A stretch of 31,211 bases of DNA, taken from IMG/VR virus record IMGVR_UViG_3300033149_007547, positions 1 through 31,211 of that record. One strand, written 5' to 3'. The position numbers were made by a program, and so were the translations under genes. Below are positions 1 to 6,910 of the stretch, piece after piece. The notes beneath the pieces are model-generated. The model was not told the DNA's origin. It searched no databases and saw nothing but the letters and a program-made list of their open reading frames with translations. The first letter of the stretch is position 1. Each line of letters starts with the position of its first letter. This DNA comes from a virus.

Positions 1-366
1 ATGAGTGACCTAAGCGACGATGCGTTGTGGTTGCGGAGGACCAGCGCATTACGCCGCCTGGAGGACCTGCCGGACATAACTTGCCCGCATTGCGGACGGC
101 AGATGCAGCGGGAGGGCGCCGATTACAAGTGCGCCTGCGGCTGGGGGTTCAAAGTCCTGTCCAGGGCGGATTATTCCGCAAGGGACCTTCGGGGGACACG
201 GGACCCTGACGGCCTCCTGCCCTGCTGGCGCAAGAGATTCCGGGGCCCTGTGGCAGTGCCAGGGCCGGAGGAGGTCAGGGCCCGCGCAGCGGTGCTGCGC
301 GCCTTCCGCGAGCGCGCAAGGGAACTGGCGGCGCGAGCCAGGCGAGGAAAGGAGGATGAGACATGA
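1..366 (+). CDS. Small zinc-ribbon protein, function unknown
   Basis: This 121-residue protein has a Cys cluster at residues 28-46 (CPHC, then CAC), which looks like a short zinc ribbon. The C-terminal half is Arg/Ala-rich and probably helical. The ORF begins at the first base of the window, so its ribosome-binding site cannot be seen and the true start may lie upstream. Its stop overlaps the ATG of the next gene, placing it in the early operon. Small zinc ribbons are common in phages, often as nucleic-acid or protein adaptors, but no specific role can be assigned. Confidence 0.7.
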   Translation: MSDLSDDALWLRRTSALRRLEDLPDITCPHCGRQMQREGADYKCACGWGFKVLSRADYSARDLRGTRDPDGLLPCWRKRFRGPVAVPGPEEVRARAAVLRAFRERARELAARARRGKEDET

Positions 367-1067
367 GTGCGGTGCGCGACACGTGGGGGACGGCCCTGGT
401 ACTTGCCTTGACGCTCGCGCTCCTGGGCGGCTGCTCGCTCGTGAGCTTCACGAGGCGCTCGCCGCCGCCCATGCCGCAGCCCCTGCGGCCCGGCCCCACC
501 ATCGTCGAGATGGAGGCGGCGCTGCTTCAGTGGGCCGAGGACGCGGCTGCGCTGGTCGAGAGCAAGGGCGCGGAGCCGGGCGCGCCGCTCGTGGCGCAGA
601 TGCGAGAGGCCATCCGGGCCGGGAGCCTGCGTGCGGGCAAGCCGACGGATCCGCTGCCGAAGCCTGAGACGACCGCCGAGCGGCTGCCGGCCGTGGACTC
701 GGCCATCCGTTCGCTCCAGGCCGAGAACAAAGCGCTGCGGAAGGCGGAGGCCGAGTGGTGGGCTGAATACGAGCGGCTGCGCGGGACACCGGTGAAGACG
801 GGCTGGCGGCTTGGCAGCGGGGCGCTGGGCTGGGTGTTCTGGGTGATCGTCGGCCTGGCCGCGCTCGGGGCGATAGGCGTGCCCGTGATCCCGTGGCTAT
901 CGAGCGCGCTCGCGGGCGCGAGGCGGGTCACGCGGCAGATCGTCGAGGCCATCGAGGATTTCAAAGCTGACGGCGCGCCGCAGGAGGTGACCAGGCTCAA
1001 GGCGCATCTCGCCGAAAGCATGGACCGCGATGCGAAGCTCGCCGTCGACAGGATCAGGAGGGCCTGA
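363..1067 (+). CDS. Predicted lipoprotein with a transmembrane segment and coiled coil
   Basis: The 234-residue product starts with a hydrophobic stretch (residues 10-22) ending in LLGGC, a plausible lipobox with Cys24 as the lipidated residue. A Pro-rich linker follows, then a charged, probably coiled-coil region (about 108-140), a strongly hydrophobic membrane segment (about 153-182) and an amphipathic C-terminal tail. The start overlaps the previous stop and has an AGGAGG-like site just upstream. A lipoprotein that also has an internal membrane span would suit an envelope-associated phage protein such as a spanin-like or superinfection-related factor, but that is only inference. No family was recognised. 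Confidence 0.75.
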   Translation: MSAVRDTWGTALVLALTLALLGGCSLVSFTRRSPPPMPQPLRPGPTIVEMEAALLQWAEDAAALVESKGAEPGAPLVAQMREAIRAGSLRAGKPTDPLPKPETTAERLPAVDSAIRSLQAENKALRKAEAEWWAEYERLRGTPVKTGWRLGSGALGWVFWVIVGLAALGAIGVPVIPWLSSALAGARRVTRQIVEAIEDFKADGAPQEVTRLKAHLAESMDRDAKLAVDRIRRA

Positions 1068-1354
1068 TGAAGAAGCATCTCATCGCAGAGACACAGAGAG
1101 CGCAGGGCGAGACCAGCAGGCGCTACAAGTGGTTCGAAGTGCAGGAGCTTCCGCCCTGCGGGCGACGCAAGACGCCCCTGTACGTGATAACGCGGCGGGA
1201 CAGCACGATTGCCCTCGGCCACATCGAGTGGCACGGCCCCTGGAGGCGATTCGTCCTTGTGCCCGCGGAGCTATCCGTTTGGAGCGCGGGCTGCCTGGCC
1301 GACGTCCAGGATGCGATTCGTTGGGCCGAGCAGCGGAGGAGAGACAAAGCATGA
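1067..1354 (+). CDS. Conserved-looking small phage protein, unknown function
   Basis: This 95-residue protein is rich in aromatic and basic residues and has no clear signal or membrane segment. The central part (YKWFEVQELPPCGRR, later IEWHGPWRRF) reads like a compact beta domain. The C-terminus (CLADVQDAIRWAE) looks helical. It starts in an ATGA overlap with the upstream lipoprotein gene, and AGGAGG lies at 1056-1061. The start is well supported, but nothing in the sequence points to a function. Confidence 0.7.
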   Translation: MKKHLIAETQRAQGETSRRYKWFEVQELPPCGRRKTPLYVITRRDSTIALGHIEWHGPWRRFVLVPAELSVWSAGCLADVQDAIRWAEQRRRDKA

Positions 1355-1755
1355 TGCGCTACATCGGCTGGCCCGCCCTCTGGACGCTCATGTTCACGGC
1401 GCTCGCAGGCTGGGTCTTTCCGGCGCTGGTCGGCAAGTTCAGCGAGAGCGCCGGCGACTGGCTCAGAAACAATCGCAGCAAGTGGCTGCCATTCCTTGCC
1501 CTGGTCTGGGCGGCCCGGCGGCTATTCTGGCTGTGGCGATATGCGGTTGTGGCCGCTTTCTGGGGCTACTTGGTTTCCATTACGGAGCGGCGCTATTCGA
1601 GCCGATGGGATACCTGGGCTCCTGCGATGTGCCGCGCTTGTGGATGGGCGGGTCCGGGCCGCTGGGCCACGCACGGCTACGAGGATGATGGTACTGGCGA
1701 GGACGTTGAACCGATGGATTATTGTCCCAACTGCGGAACGGAGCTCTGGGCGTGA
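1351..1755 (+). CDS. Membrane protein with C-terminal zinc ribbon
   Basis: The 134-residue protein has two or more hydrophobic segments in its first 80 residues (WPALWTLMFTALAGWVFPAL, then a WLPFLALVW region). The C-terminal part has two Cys pairs (CRACG, then YCPNCG), the pattern of a zinc ribbon. The ATG at 1351 overlaps the preceding stop and follows GGAGGAG, so it is preferred over a longer open frame beginning at 1030. The N-terminal half is clearly paralogous to the gene at 1805-2011. A holin-like or membrane-anchored adaptor role is possible but unproven. Confidence 0.7.
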   Translation: MMRYIGWPALWTLMFTALAGWVFPALVGKFSESAGDWLRNNRSKWLPFLALVWAARRLFWLWRYAVVAAFWGYLVSITERRYSSRWDTWAPAMCRACGWAGPGRWATHGYEDDGTGEDVEPMDYCPNCGTELWA

Positions 1756-1808
1756 TGGAGACAACGAAAGCGCTCTGCCAGCAGATCGGCGAGGAGCTGA
1801 GGCGATGA
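1755..1808 (+). CDS. Possible 17-residue leader-like ORF
   Basis: A tiny ORF (METTKALCQQIGEELRR) fits exactly between the two paralogous membrane-protein genes. Its ATG overlaps the upstream stop (TGATG), and its stop overlaps the downstream start. The same overlap style is used at most other junctions in this operon. It may serve only to couple translation across the gap, or may encode a microprotein. The evidence is positional only. Confidence 0.35.
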   Translation: METTKALCQQIGEELRR

Positions 1809-2011
1809 TGCGTTATGTCGGCTGGCCCGCCCTCTGGACGCTTGTCTTCACCGGCCTGGTAGGTTTCGTCTTCCCTGAGCTGGTGGGCCTGATGAGCGAC
1901 GCCGTGCGCGACTGGCTGGTCGACAATCGCCGGAGGTGGCTGCCGCCGATCACGGCGGTTGCCTTCGTGTTCTACGTGGCGCTCGCCGCCACCGGGAGGC
2001 CCTACCAATGA
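1805..2011 (+). CDS. Small membrane protein, paralogue of the 1351 gene
   Basis: The 68-residue product shares its pattern with the N-terminus of the 1351-1755 product: MMRY-GWPALWTL-FT, then VFP-LVG, DWL and WLP motifs in the same order and spacing. It has two probable membrane helices (about 7-30 and 47-63) and lacks the zinc ribbon of its neighbour. The ATG at 1805 lies behind a GAGGAG-type site, and the stop overlaps the next start. A holin-like role is conceivable from size and topology but is not shown. Confidence 0.7.
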   Translation: MMRYVGWPALWTLVFTGLVGFVFPELVGLMSDAVRDWLVDNRRRWLPPITAVAFVFYVALAATGRPYQ

Positions 2012-2187
2012 GAGCGGACCGACAAACGGAGGCGGAGCACATCAGGGTGCTGCTCGAAGAGAGCAGCCGCGAGGTGCGGGAGCTCAGGGCGCTGCTGCGG
2101 TGCGCCCGCGAGGCGCGGCGGCAGCTCAGGGCTCTACTGCTCGAGGTGCAAAGCGACGAAACGGAGGCGGCGTATGGGGCTGAGTGA
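2008..2187 (+). CDS. Small coiled-coil protein, unknown function
   Basis: A 59-residue, strongly charged protein with a heptad-like run of Leu, Glu and Arg (EESSREVRELRALLRCAREA), probably one long helix that dimerises. The ATG overlaps the stop of the membrane protein upstream, with GGGAGG ahead of it. The 3' end overlaps the start of the exonuclease gene by 14 bases, so the two are probably translationally coupled. No family was recognised. Confidence 0.6.
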   Translation: MRADRQTEAEHIRVLLEESSREVRELRALLRCAREARRQLRALLLEVQSDETEAAYGAE

Positions 2188-3187
2188 GGAGCAGAAGGAG
2201 CTGCGCCGCACGGGCGTCACGGCGACGGACGTGCCGAAGATCCTGGGCGAGAGCCCGTGGGCGGGGCCGTTCGACGTCTGGGTGGAAAAGGTGCACCCGG
2301 AGCTCGCGGGCCAGCCGGACACCGCGGCGACCAGGCGCGGGCTGCGTGCGGAGCCGTTCATTGCTGCAACCTACCAGGAGCTCACGGGCGTCGAACTCGA
2401 GGAGCCGGGCGAGACATTCCGGCATCCCCGGCACGAGCTGATCCTGGCGACGCCCGACCGCTTCGCCCTGCTGGGCGGGCGGCGTAGCTACATCGTAGAG
2501 CTCAAGAGCCAGAACTGGCGAAAGCGCGCCGAGTGGGGGGAGCCGAGCACGGCCGAGGTGCCCATGCTCTACCTGCTGCAGGTCCAGTGGCAGATGAAGG
2601 CCTGCGAAGAGCTCGTCGAGCGGCCGCACTGCGACATCGCCGTCGCCTTCGGCCTGGAGGAGAGCGACTTCGCTCGCTACGCCGTGCCGCGAGACGACGA
2701 GCTCATCGGGCTCATGATCGAAGAGGTCGAGCGCTTCTGGCGGGACCACATCGTGACGGGCAGGCCGCCGGAGGAGGTCGGCGGGAACGAGCGGACGCGC
2801 CAGGCGCTCACCCAGCTCTACCGCCAGCGCAGGAAGGGAATGCTGGAGGCCACACCCGCCCTGACGCAGGCGGCAGAGCGCTGGCGCCAGCTGGACGCCG
2901 AGATCGCCCGCCGCCAGGCAGAACTGGAGGAGATCAAGAACGCCTTCCGGCGGGTGATCGCCGAGGACTACGGGGTCGCCGGGCCCTGGGGCAAGGTGAT
3001 CTGGACGCAGGCCAAGGACAGGCGGGTTGTGGATGAGAAGGCGGTCCTGGCCGAGGTGGTCGAGCGCGCCGGCATCCCGCCCGATGAGCTCGAGCAGATC
3101 CGCGAGCGGCACAGCGCGGTGCGGCCGGGCGGCCGGTCGCTACGTAGCTACTTCGACGAGGCATATTTCGAGAAGGGGGAGGGCTGA
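2174..3187 (+). CDS. YqaJ-family phage exonuclease (lambda Exo-like)
   Basis: The 337-residue protein matches the YqaJ/lambda exonuclease fold. Visible motifs are VTATDVPKILGESPW near residues 15-29, RRGLRAEPF with Glu60, an Asp in ATPDR (Asp95), the catalytic VELK (Glu109, Lys111), and a Gln-rich helix (QVQWQ, 136-140). This is the PD-(D/E)xK nuclease pattern that resects double-stranded ends 5' to 3' for annealing. The C-terminal third contains a coiled-coil stretch. It sits two bases before the RecT-like gene, forming the standard two-component phage recombination pair. Start: ATG behind GGAGG. Confidence 0.9.
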   Translation: MGLSEEQKELRRTGVTATDVPKILGESPWAGPFDVWVEKVHPELAGQPDTAATRRGLRAEPFIAATYQELTGVELEEPGETFRHPRHELILATPDRFALLGGRRSYIVELKSQNWRKRAEWGEPSTAEVPMLYLLQVQWQMKACEELVERPHCDIAVAFGLEESDFARYAVPRDDELIGLMIEEVERFWRDHIVTGRPPEEVGGNERTRQALTQLYRQRRKGMLEATPALTQAAERWRQLDAEIARRQAELEEIKNAFRRVIAEDYGVAGPWGKVIWTQAKDRRVVDEKAVLAEVVERAGIPPDELEQIRERHSAVRPGGRSLRSYFDEAYFEKGEG

Positions 3188-3189
3188 GA

Positions 3190-4413
3190 ATGGGGAAGGC
3201 CGTCGAGAAAACAGAAGGCAAGGCGAAGACGCTGATGGAGTACCTGAAGGCCCGCACGGGGCAGATCGAGAATGCGATGGCTGCCATGGCACAGCGCCAC
3301 CTGGGCTCGGAGCAGATGCTGCGGCTGTTCCTGCTCGCGGTGAGGCGCACGCCGAGGATCCTGGAGTGCAGGCCGGATTCGGTGGTGATGGCGCTGTGCA
3401 AGGCGGCAAGCGTGCAACTCGACCCGAGCGGCGTAAACGGCGAAGGGCACCTGGTGCTGTACTGGAACGGCCGCAGGCGATGCTACGAGCTGGAGTTCAT
3501 CCCCGGCTACCGGGGTGTAGTGCTCAACCTGCGGCGGTCCGGGGCGGTAGTGGACGTGGAAGCCAGCGCCGTGCTGGACACCGACGAGTTCGAACACGAG
3601 AAGGGCCTGAGCCCCCGACTCCGGCACGTGCAGGACGAGAAGGCGTTCTACGATCCGGAGGAGGCCTGGGACCACATTCGCTGCGCTTATGCGGTGGCAA
3701 CGCTCCCTGACGGCACGAAGAAGTTTCACATCGTGCCGCGCGGCTACCTGGAGCGCATCCGCGCCCAGGCCACGCGCAACGACGAGAGCCGAAGCGGCCC
3801 ATGGTTCGCCTGGCCCGAGGCGCAGTGCGCCAAGACGGCCGTCAAGCAGCTTGCCAAGCTCCTCGTGTTCGACCGCGACAGCCTGGCGGCGCGGACCCTT
3901 GAGCTCGACAACGCTGCGGAGTCGGGCGGCGAGGCGGCCCTGGACGTGGACGTGATCAAGGTCGCGGAGGACGTCGAAGGCGGCTCGCGCACGGAGGATG
4001 TCCTCGAGGCGGCAAAGCAGCGCCTGCGTGGGCGGCGGACGAGCAAGCCCGCCGCGCAGGACAAGGATGAAAAGGCGGAGGCGGCGAAGCCGGTGTCAGG
4101 CCATCCCAGTGCCGAAGACAGAAAGGAGGGCGACAAAACAGGCACACCGTCTGAAAGTCCCCAGGCCCAAAGCAAAACGCCGCCTCCGCCTATCGAGGTG
4201 CGGCTGCTGAAAAGCTCCGAGCAGCTGGTGCGCGGCAAGTGGGTCGCGGTCGCCACCGTGGCGACGGAGGAGGGCGACTTCTACATCGAGCGCAACCAGC
4301 TCGACGAGAGCCTGCGATGCAACGCGTGCACCGGCGCGACCGACTGCCCACATTGCCGGAAAACACAGGAGCTGCTGACGGCGGACGTCCCAGAACACGA
4401 GATCCCGTTTTGA
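3190..4413 (+). CDS. recT: RecT-family single-strand annealing protein
   Basis: Residues about 10-260 carry the RecT pattern: a helical N-terminus, then CKAASVQLDPSG, the conserved GYRGVVLNLRRSG core, and a WFAWPEAQCAKTAVKQL region close to the usual RecT ending. RecT coats single strands and promotes annealing together with the partner exonuclease encoded just upstream. The protein is longer than most RecTs (407 residues). After a charged, low-complexity linker (about 280-335) comes an extra domain ending in a Cys cluster (CNACTGATDCPHC), which may bind zinc. The start is ATG after a GGGGGAGGG sequence. Confidence 0.9.
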   Translation: MGKAVEKTEGKAKTLMEYLKARTGQIENAMAAMAQRHLGSEQMLRLFLLAVRRTPRILECRPDSVVMALCKAASVQLDPSGVNGEGHLVLYWNGRRRCYELEFIPGYRGVVLNLRRSGAVVDVEASAVLDTDEFEHEKGLSPRLRHVQDEKAFYDPEEAWDHIRCAYAVATLPDGTKKFHIVPRGYLERIRAQATRNDESRSGPWFAWPEAQCAKTAVKQLAKLLVFDRDSLAARTLELDNAAESGGEAALDVDVIKVAEDVEGGSRTEDVLEAAKQRLRGRRTSKPAAQDKDEKAEAAKPVSGHPSAEDRKEGDKTGTPSESPQAQSKTPPPPIEVRLLKSSEQLVRGKWVAVATVATEEGDFYIERNQLDESLRCNACTGATDCPHCRKTQELLTADVPEHEIPF

Positions 4414-4437
4414 GGCTGCAACGCCTGGGAGGATCCC

Positions 4438-4821
4438 ATGAGCGACAAGGCGTGGAAGCAGCTCGAGCGGCGCGTCGCCGCTTACTTCGGCGGCAGGCGC
4501 AACAGCCTGTCTGGCCAGACCAGCAAGGCGGGCGCCGGCGACGTGCTCCACCCGCACCTGGTGGTGGAATGCAAGCATCGCAAGCGGCACGCCGCCGTGC
4601 GCCTCTGGGACGACTGCAACGAGCTCGCCAACAGGGAGGGCAAGCTGCCCGTGGTCGTCCTGGCCGAGCGCAGGAGGCCAGGATTCTGGATTCTGGTGCA
4701 CTCGGATGACCTCTGCGCCGTGGCGGCCTGCCATGCCCAGCGGCGTGCCATACGGGCAGGTATCTCCCGGTGTGGCGATCCGGCTGGGCGAGCGCCGCGC
4801 TGCAACTGCCGGAATCTCTGA
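4438..4821 (+). CDS. PD-(D/E)xK endonuclease, possible Holliday-junction resolvase
   Basis: The 127-residue protein has an N-terminal helix (WKQLERRVAAYF), then GAGDVLHPHLVVECKHR, in which Asp35, Glu44 and Lys46 form the catalytic core of a restriction-like fold. The small size and the spacing resemble archaeal Hjc-type and phage resolvases. Its position directly after the exonuclease and RecT genes fits a role in resolving recombination or replication intermediates. The last 30 residues are Cys/Arg-rich and look less conserved, so the C-terminus may be altered. The start is ATG behind GGGAGG. Confidence 0.75.
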   Translation: MSDKAWKQLERRVAAYFGGRRNSLSGQTSKAGAGDVLHPHLVVECKHRKRHAAVRLWDDCNELANREGKLPVVVLAERRRPGFWILVHSDDLCAVAACHAQRRAIRAGISRCGDPAGRAPRCNCRNL

Positions 4822-4905
4822 TAAACGCAGAAGGCCCTTGATTCCGGCGGCGAAAGAAGCCTCACTGGGGGCGCGTAAAGGGTCGCGTACGTGGGAGATA
4901 TGCGC

Positions 4906-6054
4906 ATGAGCGAAGACCAGAACGAAGCCTCACTAGCTAGCACATGGGCGCGCGTTCCCATCGCTGTCGCGCGCCGCATCAACCGCACTTGCGGAGGCTC
5001 CGCCTTCTATACCTACGTCGTTTTGCGCTCATTCGACAATCCGCAGCAACCCGGCGAGTGCTTCCCGTCGGTAGAGGCCATCGCCGAACGTTCTGGCCTT
5101 TCAGTGCGGTCTGTGAAGCGACATATTGCCAAGCTCAAGGCGGCCGGAGCGCTCATAGCCGAGGGTCGCGGTCGGCACACGAACCGGTACTACTTCCCGT
5201 TTGCCTGCAGGGAGAGGGGCGACTCGGGCACCGGTGTTTCGGGTGCAGGTGATGGGAGCAATGTGGGGACAACGGGTGGCCCCATAAAGGATGTTGTGGG
5301 GCCAACAGGTGGCCTCACAAACGGCGTTGTCAGGACAACGGGTGGCCCCATAAAGGATGATGTGGGGCCAACAGGTGGCCCCACAACCTCGAATGGCGAC
5401 ATTTATGGGGACAACCCTGGGCATTTTGTGGGGCCAACAGGTGGCCTCACACCCCCCCTAACAACCCCCCCTTTACAAGGTGTACCAGACCAGTACCCGA
5501 CCACCACCGCCCCTGTACGTACTGCTACTCGTCAGGATGAGCCGGCCGAGAGCGCCCAACTACCGGTGGTGGTGGTAGAGTATTTGGAAAGGCATCACGT
5601 CGGCAGGGAGACCCTGGACGTATTGCATGGTCAACTCGCGCGCGCCATTGCCCAGCATGGCGAGGAGCCCGTTAAGTGCGCCTTGGCCGAGCTCGCCCAT
5701 GCGCTGGGCAACGGCCAGCGCCCATCCTGCCCGCAAAAGCTGCCGAACTACTTCGCACCGATGCTGGCGCGCCACGTTCGCCAATGCCTGCGCGAACGCC
5801 GCGAGCGGGAGCGCGCCGAAGCCCAGGCCAGGGCCGAGAAAGAGCGCATGAGTCCTCGCGCCTCCTGCAGGCCATGCGAGGCCACGCGGCACCGCGAGCA
5901 CCATAGAAATGGGTCCTCCCTGAGGCCCCTTCGGCCTCGAGGGCGCGCAGAACAACCGCAAAGCCGAGCACACTTTCTTTCGCGTGTGGGATTGCGAGGA
6001 GACCAGAGGAACATCGATACGAGGGCAAGCGCTGCAGATGAACCAGTGGCGTAA
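4906..6054 (+). CDS. Winged-helix phage replication initiator
   Basis: The 382-residue protein begins with a winged-helix domain (about residues 10-100: FPSVEAIAERSGLSVRSVKR, then a KLKAAGALI wing), like phage O/DnaD-type initiators. Residues about 120-180 are an 11-residue repeat (VGPTGG core) encoded by the 33-bp DNA array described separately. A helical C-terminal domain follows, ending in an Arg/Glu-rich helix. The last 60 residues are low in structure and might reflect a shifted frame. ATG 4906 is chosen because GGGAG lies 8 bases upstream; a GTG at 4891 is also in frame. The role is inferred from the domain, the repeat and the neighbouring recombination genes. Confidence 0.8.
   Translation: MSEDQNEASLASTWARVPIAVARRINRTCGGSAFYTYVVLRSFDNPQQPGECFPSVEAIAERSGLSVRSVKRHIAKLKAAGALIAEGRGRHTNRYYFPFACRERGDSGTGVSGAGDGSNVGTTGGPIKDVVGPTGGLTNGVVRTTGGPIKDDVGPTGGPTTSNGDIYGDNPGHFVGPTGGLTPPLTTPPLQGVPDQYPTTTAPVRTATRQDEPAESAQLPVVVVEYLERHHVGRETLDVLHGQLARAIAQHGEEPVKCALAELAHALGNGQRPSCPQKLPNYFAPMLARHVRQCLRERRERERAEAQARAEKERMSPRASCRPCEATRHREHHRNGSSLRPLRPRGRAEQPQSRAHFLSRVGLRGDQRNIDTRASAADEPVA
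5262..5451 (+). repeat. 33-bp iteron-like array inside the initiator gene
   Basis: Copies start at 5262, 5295, 5328, 5361 and 5427, exactly 33 bases apart, with a degenerate sixth copy at 5394. Each copy holds a conserved core in which two arms face each other around ACAGG or ACGGG. The copy at 5361-5385 is a perfect inverted repeat, with arms TGTGGGGCCA and TGGCCCCACA. Others differ by one or a few bases. The period is close to three helical turns. Arrays inside initiator genes are the usual origin layout in lambdoid phages (for example the iterons in lambda O), so this is a candidate replication origin. Confidence 0.75.
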
Positions 6055-6910
6055 AGACATAGCAGCATGGCGCATGGGACAGGGCCTCTACCTGTCCGTC
6101 CCCTTCACGTGGCTGCTGCCCAAGGCGAGGAGGCTAGCGGAGGCGCACGGAGGCCCCGTCTACGCCGGTGGGCCGGCCGTGGACCTCATGCCCGACGTGC
6201 TCGCCGACGTCGCCATCCTGGATGAGCCCTGCCCGGTGCCGCCACTTGCCCTGCACAATCCCCTGGCCACATTCACGACGCGGGGATGCCCAAATCGGTG
6301 CCCGTTCTGCGCCGTGCCGAAGATTGAGGGCGACCTGGTGGAGCTCAACTACTGGCCGGTGCGGCCGGTGGTCTGTGACAACAACCTCCTCGCGGCCAGC
6401 CGCCGGCATTTCGACCGGGTGATCGACCGCCTCAAGGTCCTGCCCTACGTGGACTTCAATCAAGGCCTGGACGCCCAGCTGTTTAGGCCTCACCATGCGC
6501 GGCGAATCGCGGAACTCAAGGCCGCCAAGATGCGGTTCGCGCTTGACGGGGCCGGGGCCGAGGCAGTGGTGGCCGACGCCGTGGCCCTGGCCCGGAAGCA
6601 CGGCCTGCGCGACATCGGCGTATACGTGCTGATCGGCTATGGCGACACGCCGGATTCTGCCTATCATCGGCTCGAGACAGTGCGATCCTGGGGCATCCGG
6701 CCGAATCCCATGCGCTACCAGCCGCTGGATGCGCTGGAGAAGGATAGCTATGTGGCGCCGGGATGGACCGAGCGGGAGCTCCGCCGGATGATGCGCTACT
6801 ACAGCCGCCTGCGCTGGCTCGAGCACATTCCTTACGGGGATTACCGGCCGACAAGCGACGATGGCCAGACCATGCTGTTTGAATCCTCTCGAGTGGGAGC
6901 ATGCCCATGA
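6038..6910 (+). CDS. Radical SAM enzyme, phage-encoded
   Basis: The 290-residue protein has the radical SAM signature CPNRCPFC (Cys84, Cys88, Cys91; CxxxCxxC), which binds the 4Fe-4S cluster used to cleave S-adenosylmethionine. It is preceded by a region ending in FTTRG. Downstream are DNN, DFNQGLDAQL and a YVLIGYGDTP segment, as expected for the beta strands of a partial TIM barrel. No B12-binding or SPASM domain is evident. The start could be ATG 6038, ATG 6074 (which gives MGQGLYLSVPFTW) or GTG 5984; none has an ideal site. The stop overlaps the methyltransferase start, so the two are probably coupled. The substrate is unknown. Confidence 0.85.
   Translation: MNQWRKDIAAWRMGQGLYLSVPFTWLLPKARRLAEAHGGPVYAGGPAVDLMPDVLADVAILDEPCPVPPLALHNPLATFTTRGCPNRCPFCAVPKIEGDLVELNYWPVRPVVCDNNLLAASRRHFDRVIDRLKVLPYVDFNQGLDAQLFRPHHARRIAELKAAKMRFALDGAGAEAVVADAVALARKHGLRDIGVYVLIGYGDTPDSAYHRLETVRSWGIRPNPMRYQPLDALEKDSYVAPGWTERELRRMMRYYSRLRWLEHIPYGDYRPTSDDGQTMLFESSRVGACP

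Noticed and set aside
5262-5451. CRISPR array
   Set aside because: The period is 33 bases, but there are no distinct spacers, the repeat encodes part of a protein, and no cas genes are present.
5918-5943. Terminator-like hairpin near the end of the initiator gene
   Set aside because: It has a 6-bp stem (GAGGCC/GGCCTC) but no T-run follows, and it lies inside the coding frame upstream of a co-transcribed gene.
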